Positions 11,392 through 21,174 of a DNA stretch of 64,000 bases are shown in pieces. The notes below the pieces were generated by a model that saw only the letters and a program-made list of their open reading frames with translations, ran no database searches and was not told the origin of the DNA. The DNA lies in contig NZ_JAHXZM010000003.1 of the NCBI RefSeq assembly GCF_019429535.1, forward strand, positions 124,001-188,000, read 5' to 3'. Source of the DNA: Sphingomonas citricola. GTDB taxonomy: Bacteria; Pseudomonadota; Alphaproteobacteria; Sphingomonadales; Sphingomonadaceae. Numbering within the stretch: position 1 is the first letter of the stretch; every line of letters starts with the position of its first letter. The position numbers and the translations under genes were made by a program.

Positions 11392-11507
11392 CCAAGCCGC
11401 GACGCCGCGGAAGCGCGACGCCGGATCGCGCTGCTCTGCCGCAGCGCCTACGCGCGCGCAATCGTCGTGGTTGCGCCGAGCGCTCGGCTGATGGTAGCGG
11501 CGCGGGC

Positions 11508-11795
11508 ATGTCCGTAGACACAGCAACCGTCAAACGCGTGGCCAAGCTCGCGCGGATCGCGATTCGTGACGAGGAGGCAAGCCGCCTCGCGCCCGAACTC
11601 GGCAACATTCTCGGCTGGATCGAGCAATTGGGGGAAGTCGACACCTCGTCGGTCCAACCGATGACCGCGGTGATCCCCAATCGTCTGCGGCTACGCGACG
11701 ACGTGGTCACCGATGGCAATATCCGCGCGCAGGTGCTCGCCAACGCGCCGCAGGCCGAACACGGCTTCTTCACGGTTCCGAAGGTGATCGAATAG
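11508..11795 (+). CDS. gatC: Aspartyl/glutamyl-tRNA(Asn/Gln) amidotransferase subunit C
   Basis: A 95-residue GatC, the small subunit that stabilises the GatA-GatB interface in the amidotransferase that converts Glu-tRNA(Gln) or Asp-tRNA(Asn) to the amidated form. It starts [19 protein letters not shown] and ends with [12 protein letters not shown], both characteristic. It is first in a gatC-gatA-gatB unit: its stop codon TAG shares its last base with the GTG start of gatA. No separate promoter was recognised in the 116 bp between it and the divergent gene. Confidence 0.95.
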   Translation: MSVDTATVKRVAKLARIAIRDEEASRLAPELGNILGWIEQLGEVDTSSVQPMTAVIPNRLRLRDDVVTDGNIRAQVLANAPQAEHGFFTVPKVIE

Positions 11796-13279
11796 TGAGC
11801 GACCTGACCGACCTGGGCATCCGCCAGATCCGCGACGGCGTAGCGGGCGGCGACTTCTCCGCGCGCGAGGTGGCCGAGGCCTTCAACGCCGCCGTTGCCG
11901 CCGCGAAGCCGCTCAACGCCTTCATCGTCGAGACGCCCGATCACGCGCTCGCCGCGGCCGACAAGGTCGATCAGGCGCGCGCGGCCGGCGAGACTCTGCC
12001 GCCGATGGCGGGTGTGCCAATCGGGATGAAGGACCTGTTCTGCACCCACGGCGTGCAGACGACCGCGGCGAGCCACATCCTCGAAGGGTTCAAGCCCGAA
12101 TATGAGTCCACCGTTTCGCAGAACCTGTGGAACGCGGGCGCCGGGATGCTCGGCAAGCTCAATCTCGACCAGTTCGCGATGGGGTCGTCGAACGAGACGA
12201 GCTATTTCGGCAACGTCATCAGCCCGTGGCGGCGCAACGACGGCGGCAATGCGCCCCTCGCGCCCGGCGGGTCGTCGGGCGGCAGCGCGGCGGTGGTCGC
12301 GGGGCGGATCGCGCCGGGCGCGACGGGCACCGACACGGGCGGCTCGATCCGCCAGCCCGCGGCATTCGTGGGTATCTCAGGCATCAAGCCGACCTACGGG
12401 CGCTGCTCGCGCTGGGGCACGATCGCCTTTGCCTCCTCGCTCGATCAGGCCGGGCCGATGGCGCGCGACGTGCGCGATTGTGCGATCATGCTCGAGGCGA
12501 TGAGCGGGTTCGACCCGAAGGACGCGACCTCGCTCGACCTTCCCGTGCCCAAGTGGGAAGAAGGGCTGAACGCCAGCATGGCGGGCAAGCGCGTCGGGAT
12601 CCCGCGCGAGTATCGCGTCGACAACATGCCCGAGGAAATCGAGGCATTGTGGCAGCAGGGCATCGCCTGGATGCGCGACGCGGGCGCGGAGATCGTCGAA
12701 GTGTCGCTGCCGCACACGCGCTACGCGCTGCCGGCCTATTACATTATCGCGCCCGCCGAGGCTTCGTCCAACCTCGCGCGGTACGACGGCGTGCGGTTCG
12801 GACAGCGCGACCTGCCAGAGGGTGCGAACCTGCAGGACATGTACGCGGCGACGCGCGAGGCGGGGTTCGGTGACGAGGTTAAGCGCCGCATCCTGATCGG
12901 CACCTACGTGCTGTCGGCGGGTTTCTACGACGCCTATTTCACGCAGGCATCGAAGGTCCGCACGCTGATCGCGCAGGATTTCGAGCGCGCGTGGAAGCGT
13001 TGCGACGTGCTGCTCACCCCGACGGCGCCGTCGGCCGCGTTCGCGTTGGGCGAGAAGAGTGCCGATCCGCTCGCGATGTATCTGAACGACGTCTTCACCG
13101 TGCCGTCGTCGCTGGCCGGGCTGCCGGCGATGAGCGTGCCGGGCGGGCTCGACAAGGCGGGTCTGCCGCTGGGGCTGCAGGTGATCGGCCGCGCGCTCGA
13201 CGAGCAAGGCGTGCTGGACGCGGCGCTCGCGATCGAGGAACGTGCGGGCTTCGTGGCGCGGCCGGAGCGCTGGTGGTGA
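11795..13279 (+). CDS. gatA: Aspartyl/glutamyl-tRNA(Asn/Gln) amidotransferase subunit A
   Basis: A 494-residue amidase-signature enzyme that hydrolyses glutamine to supply ammonia to GatB. The Ser-cisSer-Lys triad is visible: K79 in [11 protein letters not shown]160 in [10 protein letters not shown] and S184 in [11 protein letters not shown]. It starts with GTG at 11795, one base overlapping the gatC stop. Length is normal. It is followed by 55 bp containing an RNA hairpin before gatB, the only real gap in this three-gene unit. Confidence 0.96.
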   Translation: MSDLTDLGIRQIRDGVAGGDFSAREVAEAFNAAVAAAKPLNAFIVETPDHALAAADKVDQARAAGETLPPMAGVPIGMKDLFCTHGVQTTAASHILEGFKPEYESTVSQNLWNAGAGMLGKLNLDQFAMGSSNETSYFGNVISPWRRNDGGNAPLAPGGSSGGSAAVVAGRIAPGATGTDTGGSIRQPAAFVGISGIKPTYGRCSRWGTIAFASSLDQAGPMARDVRDCAIMLEAMSGFDPKDATSLDLPVPKWEEGLNASMAGKRVGIPREYRVDNMPEEIEALWQQGIAWMRDAGAEIVEVSLPHTRYALPAYYIIAPAEASSNLARYDGVRFGQRDLPEGANLQDMYAATREAGFGDEVKRRILIGTYVLSAGFYDAYFTQASKVRTLIAQDFERAWKRCDVLLTPTAPSAAFALGEKSADPLAMYLNDVFTVPSSLAGLPAMSVPGGLDKAGLPLGLQVIGRALDEQGVLDAALAIEERAGFVARPERWW

Positions 13280-13285
13280 TAGGCA

Positions 13286-13310
13286 GGCGCGCGAGCGAAG
13301 CTCGTGCGCC
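13286..13310 (+). other. Stem-loop in gatA-gatB spacer
   Basis: Arms 13286-13296 and 13300-13310 pair over 11 positions (one G-U wobble) around a GAA triloop. No T-tract follows, so it is not a classical terminator. It sits six bases after the gatA stop and 24 bases before the gatB start. It may set transcript stability or relative expression of gatB; this is inference. Confidence 0.55.
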
Positions 13311-13334
13311 GGGTGTGGAAGCGGATTGACGACA

Positions 13335-14792
13335 ATGGAATCAACCTATCGCATCAAGGGCGCGACCGGGGACTGGGAGGTCGTGATCGGCCTAGAAGTC
13401 CACGCGCAGGTGACGAGCAACGCCAAGCTGTTCTCTGGCGCGGCGACCGCGTTCGGCGCGGAGCCGAACAGCCAGGTCAGTCTGGTCGACGCGGCAATGC
13501 CGGGGATGCTGCCGGTGCCCAATCGCGAGTGCATCCGTCAGGCGGTGCGCACCGGGCTGGCGATCGACGCGCAAATCAACAAATGGTCGCGGTTCGATCG
13601 CAAGAACTATTTCTATGCCGATCTGCCGCAGGGTTATCAGATCAGCCAGCTCTACCATCCGCTGGTGGGCGAGGGCGCGATCGAGATCGAGGATGGCGAC
13701 GCGGTCAAGACGATCGGGGTCGAGCGTATCCACGTCGAGCAGGACGCGGGCAAGCTGATGCACGACCAGCATCCAACGCGTTCCTACGTCGACCTCAACC
13801 GGTCGGGCGTGGCGTTGATGGAGATCGTCAGCCGCCCGGATATGCGTTCGCCAGCGGAAGCCGGCGCTTATCTGACCAAGCTGCGCTCGATCCTGCGCTA
13901 CGTCGGGTCGTGCGACGGCAACATGGACCAGGGTTCGATGCGCGCCGACGTGAACGTCAGCGTGCGGAAGCCGGGCGATGAACTCGGCACGCGTACCGAG
14001 ACGAAGAACGTCAACTCGGTCCGCTTCGTGATGGCGGCGATCGATCATGAGGCGAAGCGTCAGGTCGCGGTGCTGGAGGACGGCGGCGCGATCCAGCAGG
14101 AGACGCGGCTGTTCAATCCCGACACGGGCACGACGCGGTCGATGCGGTCGAAGGAAGATGCGCACGATTATCGGTATTTCCCCGATCCCGACCTGTTGCC
14201 GCTCGAACTCGACGACGCCTTCATCGAGGAATGCCGCGCGTCGCTGCCAGAACTCCCCGATGCCAAGCGCAAGCGGTACGAGGCGCTGGGGATCAGCGCC
14301 TATGCCGCGAACGTGTTGACCGCGGAGGTTGAGAGCGCGCGCTGGTTCGACGCACTGCTGGACACGGGTGCAGCCCCGGTCGCGGCGGCGAATTGGGTGA
14401 CGAGCGAGCTGTTCGGCGCGCTCAACCGTCTCGGCACGTCGATCGTCGACAGTCCGGTCGAGCCGGGGCAGGCGGCGGAACTGCTGGCGCTGGTGGCGGA
14501 CGGCACGCTGTCGGGGAGCCTCGCCAAGCAGGTGTTCGAGGCGATGCTGGAGACGGGCGACGCGCCGGGCAAGATCGTCGAGGAACGCGGGCTGAAGCAA
14601 ACCAGCGATACGGGCGCGATCGAGGCGGTGATCGCCGACGTGCTCACAAAAAATCCCAAGCAGCTCGAGCAATATCGCGGCGGCAAGGAGACACTGTTCG
14701 GCTTCTTCGTCGGGCAGACGATGAAGGCGATGGCGGGCAAGGCGAACCCGCAGGTGGTCAATGATTTGCTGAAGAAGGCGTTGGCGAGCTAA
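13335..14792 (+). CDS. gatB: Aspartyl/glutamyl-tRNA(Asn/Gln) amidotransferase subunit B
   Basis: A 485-residue GatB, which activates the tRNA-bound glutamate or aspartate by phosphorylation and transfers ammonia. Signatures include [11 protein letters not shown] near residue 17, the [16 protein letters not shown] block, and [17 protein letters not shown]. The C-terminal Yqey/GatB-tail domain ends LLKKALAS. I chose ATG 13335 because [20 protein letters not shown] matches GatB N-termini. A terminator-like hairpin follows at 14810. Confidence 0.96.
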   Translation: MESTYRIKGATGDWEVVIGLEVHAQVTSNAKLFSGAATAFGAEPNSQVSLVDAAMPGMLPVPNRECIRQAVRTGLAIDAQINKWSRFDRKNYFYADLPQGYQISQLYHPLVGEGAIEIEDGDAVKTIGVERIHVEQDAGKLMHDQHPTRSYVDLNRSGVALMEIVSRPDMRSPAEAGAYLTKLRSILRYVGSCDGNMDQGSMRADVNVSVRKPGDELGTRTETKNVNSVRFVMAAIDHEAKRQVAVLEDGGAIQQETRLFNPDTGTTRSMRSKEDAHDYRYFPDPDLLPLELDDAFIEECRASLPELPDAKRKRYEALGISAYAANVLTAEVESARWFDALLDTGAAPVAAANWVTSELFGALNRLGTSIVDSPVEPGQAAELLALVADGTLSGSLAKQVFEAMLETGDAPGKIVEERGLKQTSDTGAIEAVIADVLTKNPKQLEQYRGGKETLFGFFVGQTMKAMAGKANPQVVNDLLKKALAS

Positions 14793-14809
14793 GTCGCAGG
14801 GGCGAGAGA

Positions 14810-14837
14810 GGGTCGGCCGCAATGGTGCGACCGACCC
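14810..14837. terminator. Hairpin after gatB, between convergent genes
   Basis: Arms 14810-14821 and 14826-14837 pair with one internal mismatch around an ATGG loop. It lies between the gatB stop (14792) and the end of the minus-strand gene (14846). No T-run follows. A shared terminator is inferred. Confidence 0.5.
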
Positions 14838-14845
14838 CGATGTGG

Positions 14846-15049
14846 TCACTGCTGCGTATCGTCCTGGTTTTTCACTTCGCCGCCGGTGCCGCTGTTGCCG
14901 TCGAATTCGCCGGTATCAGTGAACATCGCGGGCTCCGTACCGCCTTCACCGCGCTCAACCGCGTCGCTGCGCGCTTCCACCGCCTGCTGGATGTCGGGGC
15001 GAGGATCGTCGCGGTTCGGGATCACGTCAACTGTCTTGGGGTCGCTCAT
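14846..15049 (-). CDS. Small acidic hypothetical protein
   Basis: 67 residues, beginning MSDPKTVDVIPNRDDPRPDI. The protein is acidic, with no hydrophobic segment, no cysteine, and Gly/Asp/Asn-rich C-terminal part, so it is likely cytoplasmic and poorly ordered. It starts seven bases after the stop of the proline-rich upstream gene, so the two are co-transcribed. I do not recognise a function. The intact frame, coupled context and a hairpin beyond its stop support it as a real gene. Confidence 0.6.
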   Translation of the reverse strand: MSDPKTVDVIPNRDDPRPDIQQAVEARSDAVERGEGGTEPAMFTDTGEFDGNSGTGGEVKNQDDTQQ

Positions 15050-15056
15050 GTCGGCC

Positions 15057-15221
15057 TCAGATCGTGGGGTTGGCAGGCGCGGGCGTCTCGTCCGGCGCAC
15101 CGGGGCTGGGCACGTCGATGTCGGGGCCGGGCGGCGTGATCTCGGGCGGGGGCACGTCGGGCTGCGCAGGCTGCGTCGGCTGCGGCACGTCGGCGGGCAG
15201 ATCGCCTGGATTAGTGGCCAT
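15057..15221 (-). CDS. Small proline-rich hypothetical protein
   Basis: 54 residues starting MATNPGDLPADVPQPTQPAQ; about a third of residues are proline and there are no basic residues after the start, so it should be extended and disordered. A strong AAGGAG ribosome-binding site lies eight bases before the ATG. The stop is seven bases before the next small gene. Function unknown. Support comes from the ribosome-binding site and operon arrangement rather than from a family. Confidence 0.55.
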   Translation of the reverse strand: MATNPGDLPADVPQPTQPAQPDVPPPEITPPGPDIDVPSPGAPDETPAPANPTI

Positions 15222-15330
15222 GTGTTCGTCTCCTTAGGGCGTTCCAACGCGGTGCGACGCGCTTCGGTTGCCGCCACGCTTGCTCCCGCGGTTTCCACGG
15301 TATAGAGGCGCGCGACCGACGGTGTCCTGT

Positions 15331-15415
15331 GCGGGCGTGGCGGAACTGGTAGACGCAGCAGGTTTAGGTCCTGCCATCGCAAGATGTGGGGGTTCGAGTC
15401 CCTTCGCCCGCACCA
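15331..15415 (+). tRNA. tRNA-Leu (anticodon TAG)
   Basis: An 85-nt class II tRNA with acceptor GCGGGCG pairing CGCCCGC, a long variable arm, the T-loop GGTTCGAGTCCC, and an encoded CCA. The anticodon loop TTTAGGT gives TAG, reading CUA and, by wobble, other CUN codons. Confidence 0.95.
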
Positions 15416-15475
15416 GTCCCGCGTTCCTCTCGCGGGTGCCACCATCAACGATATTCCTAGAAGCGAAGGCGTAAC

Positions 15476-17188
15476 ATGCAGACTGTGGAGACGTTGAACG
15501 AGGGGCTGAAGCGCGCCTACACCCTCACCATCCCCGCCGCCGAGATCGCGAAGAAGGTCGACGCCGAGCTGAAGCGCGTCGCTCCGCAGATCCGCATGCC
15601 CGGTTTCCGTCCCGGCAAGGTGCCCGCCAATCTGGTACGCAAGATGCACGGCCCCGCGCTGATGCAGGAAGCGCTCAACACCTCGATCCAGGACGGCATT
15701 CAGTCGCTGATCGCGGAGAAGCAATTGCGTCCGGCAACCCAGCCCTCGGTCGAACTGGCTGACGGATATGAGGAAGGCAAGGACGCCGAGCTCAAGGTCG
15801 AGCTCGAAGTGCTGCCGCAGGTGCCGACGCCCGCGATCGACGCACTGAAGCTTGAGCGTTTGACGGTGCCGGTCGCCGACGAGGCGGTCGACGCGCACCT
15901 GCAGAAGTTCGCTGATCAGCAAAAGAAGTGGGACGACGCCGGCGACAAGGCCGCCGAGCAGGGTGACCTCGTCACGGTCGATTTCGTCGGCAAGACGACC
16001 GACGGCGTCGCGTTCGAGGGCGGCACCGGCGAGGACATGGCGGTCGAGATCGGCTCGGGCCGTCTGATCCCCGGCTTCGAGGATCAGGTCGTCGGTGCAA
16101 AGGCGGGCGAAGAGCGCCAGATCAAGGTGACGTTCCCCGAGGATTACCCGGCCAAGGAGCTCGCTGGTCAGGACGCGACCTTCGACCTGACGATCAAGTC
16201 GGTGAAGACCGCGGGCGAGAGCGTGATCGACGATGAGCTCGCGACCAACCTAGGGCTTGAGAGCTTGGAACAGCTCCGTGGTCTGCTGAAAGGGCAGATC
16301 GAGCAGGAGCACAACGGGCTGACGCGCACGCACATGAAGCGCAAGCTGCTCGACCAGCTCGCCGAGGGCCACGATTTCGAAGTGCCGCCGTCGATGGTCG
16401 AGGCGGAGTTCAACCAGATCTGGTCGCAGCTCCAGCACGAAGCGACGCACGAGCCCGACCCGCAGGCGGCCCTTGCCGAGATGGGAGCCGAGCGCGACGA
16501 TTACCGCAAAATCGCCGAGCGCCGCGTGCGCCTGGGGCTGCTGCTGTCGGAGATCGGCCAGGCGAACGGCGTCGAGGTTAGCCAGCAGGAGATGCAGCGC
16601 CTGATCATGCAGGCAGCGCAGCAGTACCCGGCTGAGCAGCGCCAGCAGTTCGTGCAGTACGTTCAGCAGGAGCCGATGGCGGCTGCCCAGCTGCGCGCGC
16701 CGCTGTACGAGGACAAGGTCGTCGACTTCCTGTTCGACAAGGCCGAGATCACTGACCGCGAGACGACGCGTGAGGAGCTGGAGGCCGCGATCGAGAGCGA
16801 GGACGGCTTCGCGACCGGCACCCACACGCACGACCACGACAACCACAAGCCCAAGCAGAAGGCGAAGAAGGAAGCCGCGAAGCCCGCGACCCACGACGAT
16901 GCTGCCGAGGTGACCGCGGCCGAGCCGGCGAAGAAGGCCGCCAAGAAGCCGGCGGCGAAGGGCGATAACGCCGGGGTCGAGCCGACCGACGTCGAAGCCG
17001 CCCCCGCCAAGAAGCCGCGTGCCAAGAAGGGTGCGCCGGTCGAGGCGGAGACGCAGGTGCTCGAAGCATCGCCCGAGGCAGCAGAGGCGGCCGAGGGCAC
17101 GACTGCCGCCGACGCGTCTGCTTCTGACGCGGCGGCACCCGCTGCCAAGAAGCCGCGCGCGAAGAAGGCGCCAAAGACCGAAGCGTGA
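15476..17188 (+). CDS. tig: Trigger factor with long Lys/Ala-rich C-terminal tail
   Basis: Ribosome-associated chaperone and peptidyl-prolyl isomerase. The ribosome-binding domain with the GFRPGKVP loop is near residues 42-49. The FKBP-type domain begins GDLVTVDFVGKTTDGVAFEGG (about 162). The C-terminal chaperone arms extend to about residue 440. At 570 residues it is well over 100 residues longer than typical family members. The extra tail contains a His-rich patch (THTHDHDNH, residues 449-457) and repeated KKPRAKK and AKK blocks resembling basic histone H1-like tails. GAAGG upstream of ATG 15476 supports the start. It heads the conserved tig, clpP, clpX, lon, hup order. Confidence 0.95.
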   Translation: MQTVETLNEGLKRAYTLTIPAAEIAKKVDAELKRVAPQIRMPGFRPGKVPANLVRKMHGPALMQEALNTSIQDGIQSLIAEKQLRPATQPSVELADGYEEGKDAELKVELEVLPQVPTPAIDALKLERLTVPVADEAVDAHLQKFADQQKKWDDAGDKAAEQGDLVTVDFVGKTTDGVAFEGGTGEDMAVEIGSGRLIPGFEDQVVGAKAGEERQIKVTFPEDYPAKELAGQDATFDLTIKSVKTAGESVIDDELATNLGLESLEQLRGLLKGQIEQEHNGLTRTHMKRKLLDQLAEGHDFEVPPSMVEAEFNQIWSQLQHEATHEPDPQAALAEMGAERDDYRKIAERRVRLGLLLSEIGQANGVEVSQQEMQRLIMQAAQQYPAEQRQQFVQYVQQEPMAAAQLRAPLYEDKVVDFLFDKAEITDRETTREELEAAIESEDGFATGTHTHDHDNHKPKQKAKKEAAKPATHDDAAEVTAAEPAKKAAKKPAAKGDNAGVEPTDVEAAPAKKPRAKKGAPVEAETQVLEASPEAAEAAEGTTAADASASDAAAPAAKKPRAKKAPKTEA

Positions 17189-17293
17189 TGTTAAGGGGTG
17201 GGCGCTAGTCAATGGCGCTCACCCGCGGCATCGTCGCGGGCTGTGTTCCTTCAGTCTGGAGCGTTGCTGCGGCGATGCTCGAACGGGTGTTCA

Positions 17294-18232
17294 GTGCCGC
17301 TACCAACCGCTCCGACGATCGCCGTCCTGCTGCCCTGCTATAATGAGGAAGCCGCGATCGCGCAGACGATAGCGGGTTTTCGTGCCGCACTGCCGGGTGC
17401 CGCGATCTACGTCTACGACAACAACAGCCGCGACCGGACGGTCGAGGTAGCGCGCGCCGCCGGCGCGATCGTGCGCACCGAGCGTATCCAGGGCAAGGGC
17501 GCGGTGGTGCGGCGGATGTTCGCCGACGTCGATGCCGACGTCTACGTGATGGCGGACGGCGACGCGACCTACGATGCTGCATCCGCACCCGCGCTGGTCG
17601 CGCGCCTGCTCGACGAGCAACTCGATATGGTGGTCGGCAGCCGCGTGCACGAGGCGGTCGACGCGTATCGCCGCGGACATCAGTTCGGCAACGCGATGCT
17701 GACGGGCATGCTCGCGCGCCTGTTTGGCCGCAGTTTCAGCGACATCCTATCGGGATACCGCGTCTTCTCGCGTCGTTTCGTGAAGAGCTTTCCGGTTCTG
17801 TCGGTCGGGTTCGAGATCGAGACCGAGATCAGCGTCCACGCGCTCGAGCTCAAGATGCCGGTTGCCGAGGTAGCCACGCCGTACTTTGCGCGGCCTGAGG
17901 GCTCCGCGTCGAAGCTGTCGACCTACCGCGACGGCTGGCGCATCCTGGGCACCATCGTCACGCTTTACCGCATCGAGCGGCCGCTGTGGTTCTTCGGCGG
18001 CCTGGGTGGCTTGCTGGCGCTGCTCGCGGTCATTCTCGCGGTACCGCTCGGCATCACCTATGCCGAGACGGGACTGGTGCCGCGCGTGCCGACTGCGATC
18101 CTGGTCACCGGTCTGGTCATCATTGCGACGCTGGCCTTCTTCGCCGGCTTGATCCTCGACACGGTGGTGCGCGGCCGGCGCGAGGTGCGTCGGCTCGCCT
18201 ATCTGGCGCATTCGGCACCGCAGCCTGCCTGA
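17294..18232 (+). CDS. Family 2 glycosyltransferase with C-terminal membrane helices
   Basis: About 312 residues from GTG 17294. GT-A motifs include LLPCYNEEAAI at the N-terminus, VYDNNSRDRTVEVARAAGA, and MADGDATYDA with the DxD-like acidic residues. Two hydrophobic helices at the C-terminus (FFGGLGGLLALLAVILAV and AILVTGLVIIATLAFFAGL) anchor it in the inner membrane, as in polyprenyl-phosphate glycosyltransferases. The acceptor is unknown. The start is uncertain because the frame opens 32 codons upstream and the ribosome-binding site is weak. It sits between tig and clpP, interrupting the usual adjacency. Confidence 0.85.
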   Translation: MPLPTAPTIAVLLPCYNEEAAIAQTIAGFRAALPGAAIYVYDNNSRDRTVEVARAAGAIVRTERIQGKGAVVRRMFADVDADVYVMADGDATYDAASAPALVARLLDEQLDMVVGSRVHEAVDAYRRGHQFGNAMLTGMLARLFGRSFSDILSGYRVFSRRFVKSFPVLSVGFEIETEISVHALELKMPVAEVATPYFARPEGSASKLSTYRDGWRILGTIVTLYRIERPLWFFGGLGGLLALLAVILAVPLGITYAETGLVPRVPTAILVTGLVIIATLAFFAGLILDTVVRGRREVRRLAYLAHSAPQPA

Positions 18233-18312
18233 TCCACCTCGCCGACGTTGGGGCTTGAACAAGCCTGCGCCAGCGACGATGTTGCAGGTCTTCCCTTCAA
18301 GAGAGTTTTTCC

Positions 18313-19002
18313 ATGCACAATCCGTTCGACAACGGCGATTTCGCGGGCAAGTTGGCGAGCGCCGGCGTCGGCCTCCAGCCGACCCAGGCCGGGCTGGTTC
18401 CGATCGTGATCGAGCAGTCGAACCGCGGCGAGCGTTCGTTCGACATCTTCTCGCGCCTGCTGCGCGAGCGCATCGTGTTCGTGACCGGCGGCGTCGAGGA
18501 CGGCATGGCCTCGCTCATCACCGCGCAGTTGTTGTTCCTTGAGTCGGAGAACCCGAAGAAGGACATCTTCATGTACATCAACTCGCCGGGCGGCGTCGTG
18601 ACGGCGGGCATGGCGATCCACGATACAATGCAGTACATTCGGCCGCGCGTCGGCACGGTTTGCATCGGTCAGGCGGCATCGATGGGCAGCTTCCTGCTGG
18701 CGTCCGGCGAGCCGGGGATGCGCGTTGCGCTGACCAACGCGCGCATCATGATCCACCAGCCCTCGGGCGGTGCGCAGGGCATGGCATCGGATATCGAGAT
18801 CCAGGCCAAGGAAATTCTGCGCATCCGCAAGCGGATGAACGAACTCTACAGCCAGTACACCGGTCAGCCGATCGAGGAGATCGAGCGTCGCATGGACCGC
18901 GATACGTTCCTTGAGGCGAACGAGGCGAAGGACTTCGGGTTGATCGACGAGGTATTCGACAAGCGTCCGGCACCGGCCGACGACGTGGCGGCGGCCGCCT
19001 GA
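18313..19002 (+). CDS. clpP: ATP-dependent Clp protease proteolytic subunit
   Basis: A 229-residue serine peptidase that forms the barrel of ClpXP/ClpAP. The catalytic serine is S123 in [11 protein letters not shown], the histidine is H148 in IMIHQPSGG, and the acidic residue lies in [16 protein letters not shown] (about D197). The oxyanion region [12 protein letters not shown] is intact. The C-terminus is slightly extended with Ala residues. It is followed after 94 bp by clpX, its ATPase partner. Confidence 0.97.
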   Translation: MHNPFDNGDFAGKLASAGVGLQPTQAGLVPIVIEQSNRGERSFDIFSRLLRERIVFVTGGVEDGMASLITAQLLFLESENPKKDIFMYINSPGGVVTAGMAIHDTMQYIRPRVGTVCIGQAASMGSFLLASGEPGMRVALTNARIMIHQPSGGAQGMASDIEIQAKEILRIRKRMNELYSQYTGQPIEEIERRMDRDTFLEANEAKDFGLIDEVFDKRPAPADDVAAAA

Positions 19003-19096
19003 GCGCCACCGCGCTGTTACGGCATTGCCCAATGAACGCGGGGCGGGCTACGATGCCTGCCCCACCATACCGCGGGTCCGCGGGAAGGATGATTGA

Positions 19097-20365
<1,269 letters not shown>

Positions 20366-20391
20366 CCTGGTCATACCTCGCAGAAAGGTAG

Positions 20392-20424
20392 GGGCGCTGC
20401 CGGCTTGTCCGGCGGCGCCCTTTC
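20392..20424 (+). terminator. Rho-independent-type terminator after clpX
   Basis: Twelve-bp GC stem (20392-20403 with 20409-20420, one G-T wobble), loop CTTGT, then TTTC. It begins 26 bases after the clpX stop. Confidence 0.75.
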
Positions 20425-20500
20425 TCGTTGGTGCACGCCTGGCCGGCGGAACGAAGAGGGTCGCGTGCGATTGTCCTCGCGGACAACGGGAGCATGGTGC

Positions 20501-20860
20501 GTGGACGACAATCGCGTGTGGAGTTTCGAGGAAAGCCTGTGGACGGCGACGCCCGAGCATTATGAGGAGTCGATCGACGACGAGTGCCTGATGGTGCTGC
20601 CCGAGCCGCCGTTCGTCATGAGCGGGCAGGAGGCGATCGATGCGGTCAAGAAGACACCGCGGTGGGAAAACGTTGAACTGAGCGATCGGCAGGTCGCGCG
20701 GCCGCAGGAAGGACTGATCGTCGTCGCCTATCACGTCGACGCGTCGCGCGGTGATGAGCGTTACGCCGCCTATTGCACGTCGACCTATCGCTGGCTGTCG
20801 TACGAGAATTGGCGCGTGGTGCAACACCAGCAGATGGTGTCATTGAAACCCAACGGCTGA
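20501..20860 (+). CDS. NTF2-like (DUF4440/SnoaL-type) protein
   Basis: 119 residues from GTG 20501, preceded by GGGAG about eight bases upstream. The protein begins VDDNRVWSFEESLWTATPEHY. The pattern, an initial helix with WSFEESLW, then MSGQEAIDAV and a closing W-Y-rich strand (STYRWLSYENWRVVQHQQ), fits the NTF2-like DUF4440 fold. No catalytic residues can be assigned. It stands alone between two terminators, so it is probably monocistronic. Confidence 0.75.
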   Translation: MDDNRVWSFEESLWTATPEHYEESIDDECLMVLPEPPFVMSGQEAIDAVKKTPRWENVELSDRQVARPQEGLIVVAYHVDASRGDERYAAYCTSTYRWLSYENWRVVQHQQMVSLKPNG

Positions 20861-20866
20861 CATGAA

Positions 20867-20905
20867 GGGGCACTTCGCGCTGGCGAGGTGCCCCGTCTTT
20901 ATTTT
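20867..20905. terminator. Bidirectional terminator
   Basis: Arms 20867-20878 and 20883-20894 pair over 12 positions (one G-T wobble) with a GCTG loop, followed on the plus strand by GTCTTTATTTT. It separates the NTF2-like gene from the convergent membrane-protein gene. Confidence 0.75.
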
Positions 20906-21174
20906 CTCGACGGGCGCAGGCTGGCGGCGAGTACAATGCCGGCTGTCAGCTGAATGAGGCCGTAAACGCGACGGCGGGTCGGTTTACCACTGAATGGCGC
21001 GACCAGCTCGTCGACGATGCCGACGTCGGATCGCCACAGGTCGACGTGGCGGGTCGGCTGAAGCAGGCCGAGCAGGCCGTCGCCGATCATGAACACCGCG
21101 GCCATCTCGCCCGCACGCTTGAGCGCCAGAGTAGCGTTGTCGTCGCCAGCGTTGACGGATGTGCGATCGTTCAT
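20899..21174 (-). CDS. Small membrane protein of unknown function
   Basis: 91 residues starting MNDRTSVNAGDDNATLALKR. Two hydrophobic segments are visible: AGEMAAVFMIGDGLLGLL and VYGLIQLTAGIVLAASL, so it is likely an inner-membrane protein. The ATG overlaps the stop of the upstream M1 peptidase as ATGA, indicating translational coupling. No family recognised. Confidence 0.65.
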   Translation of the reverse strand: MNDRTSVNAGDDNATLALKRAGEMAAVFMIGDGLLGLLQPTRHVDLWRSDVGIVDELVAPFSGKPTRRRVYGLIQLTAGIVLAASLRPSRK

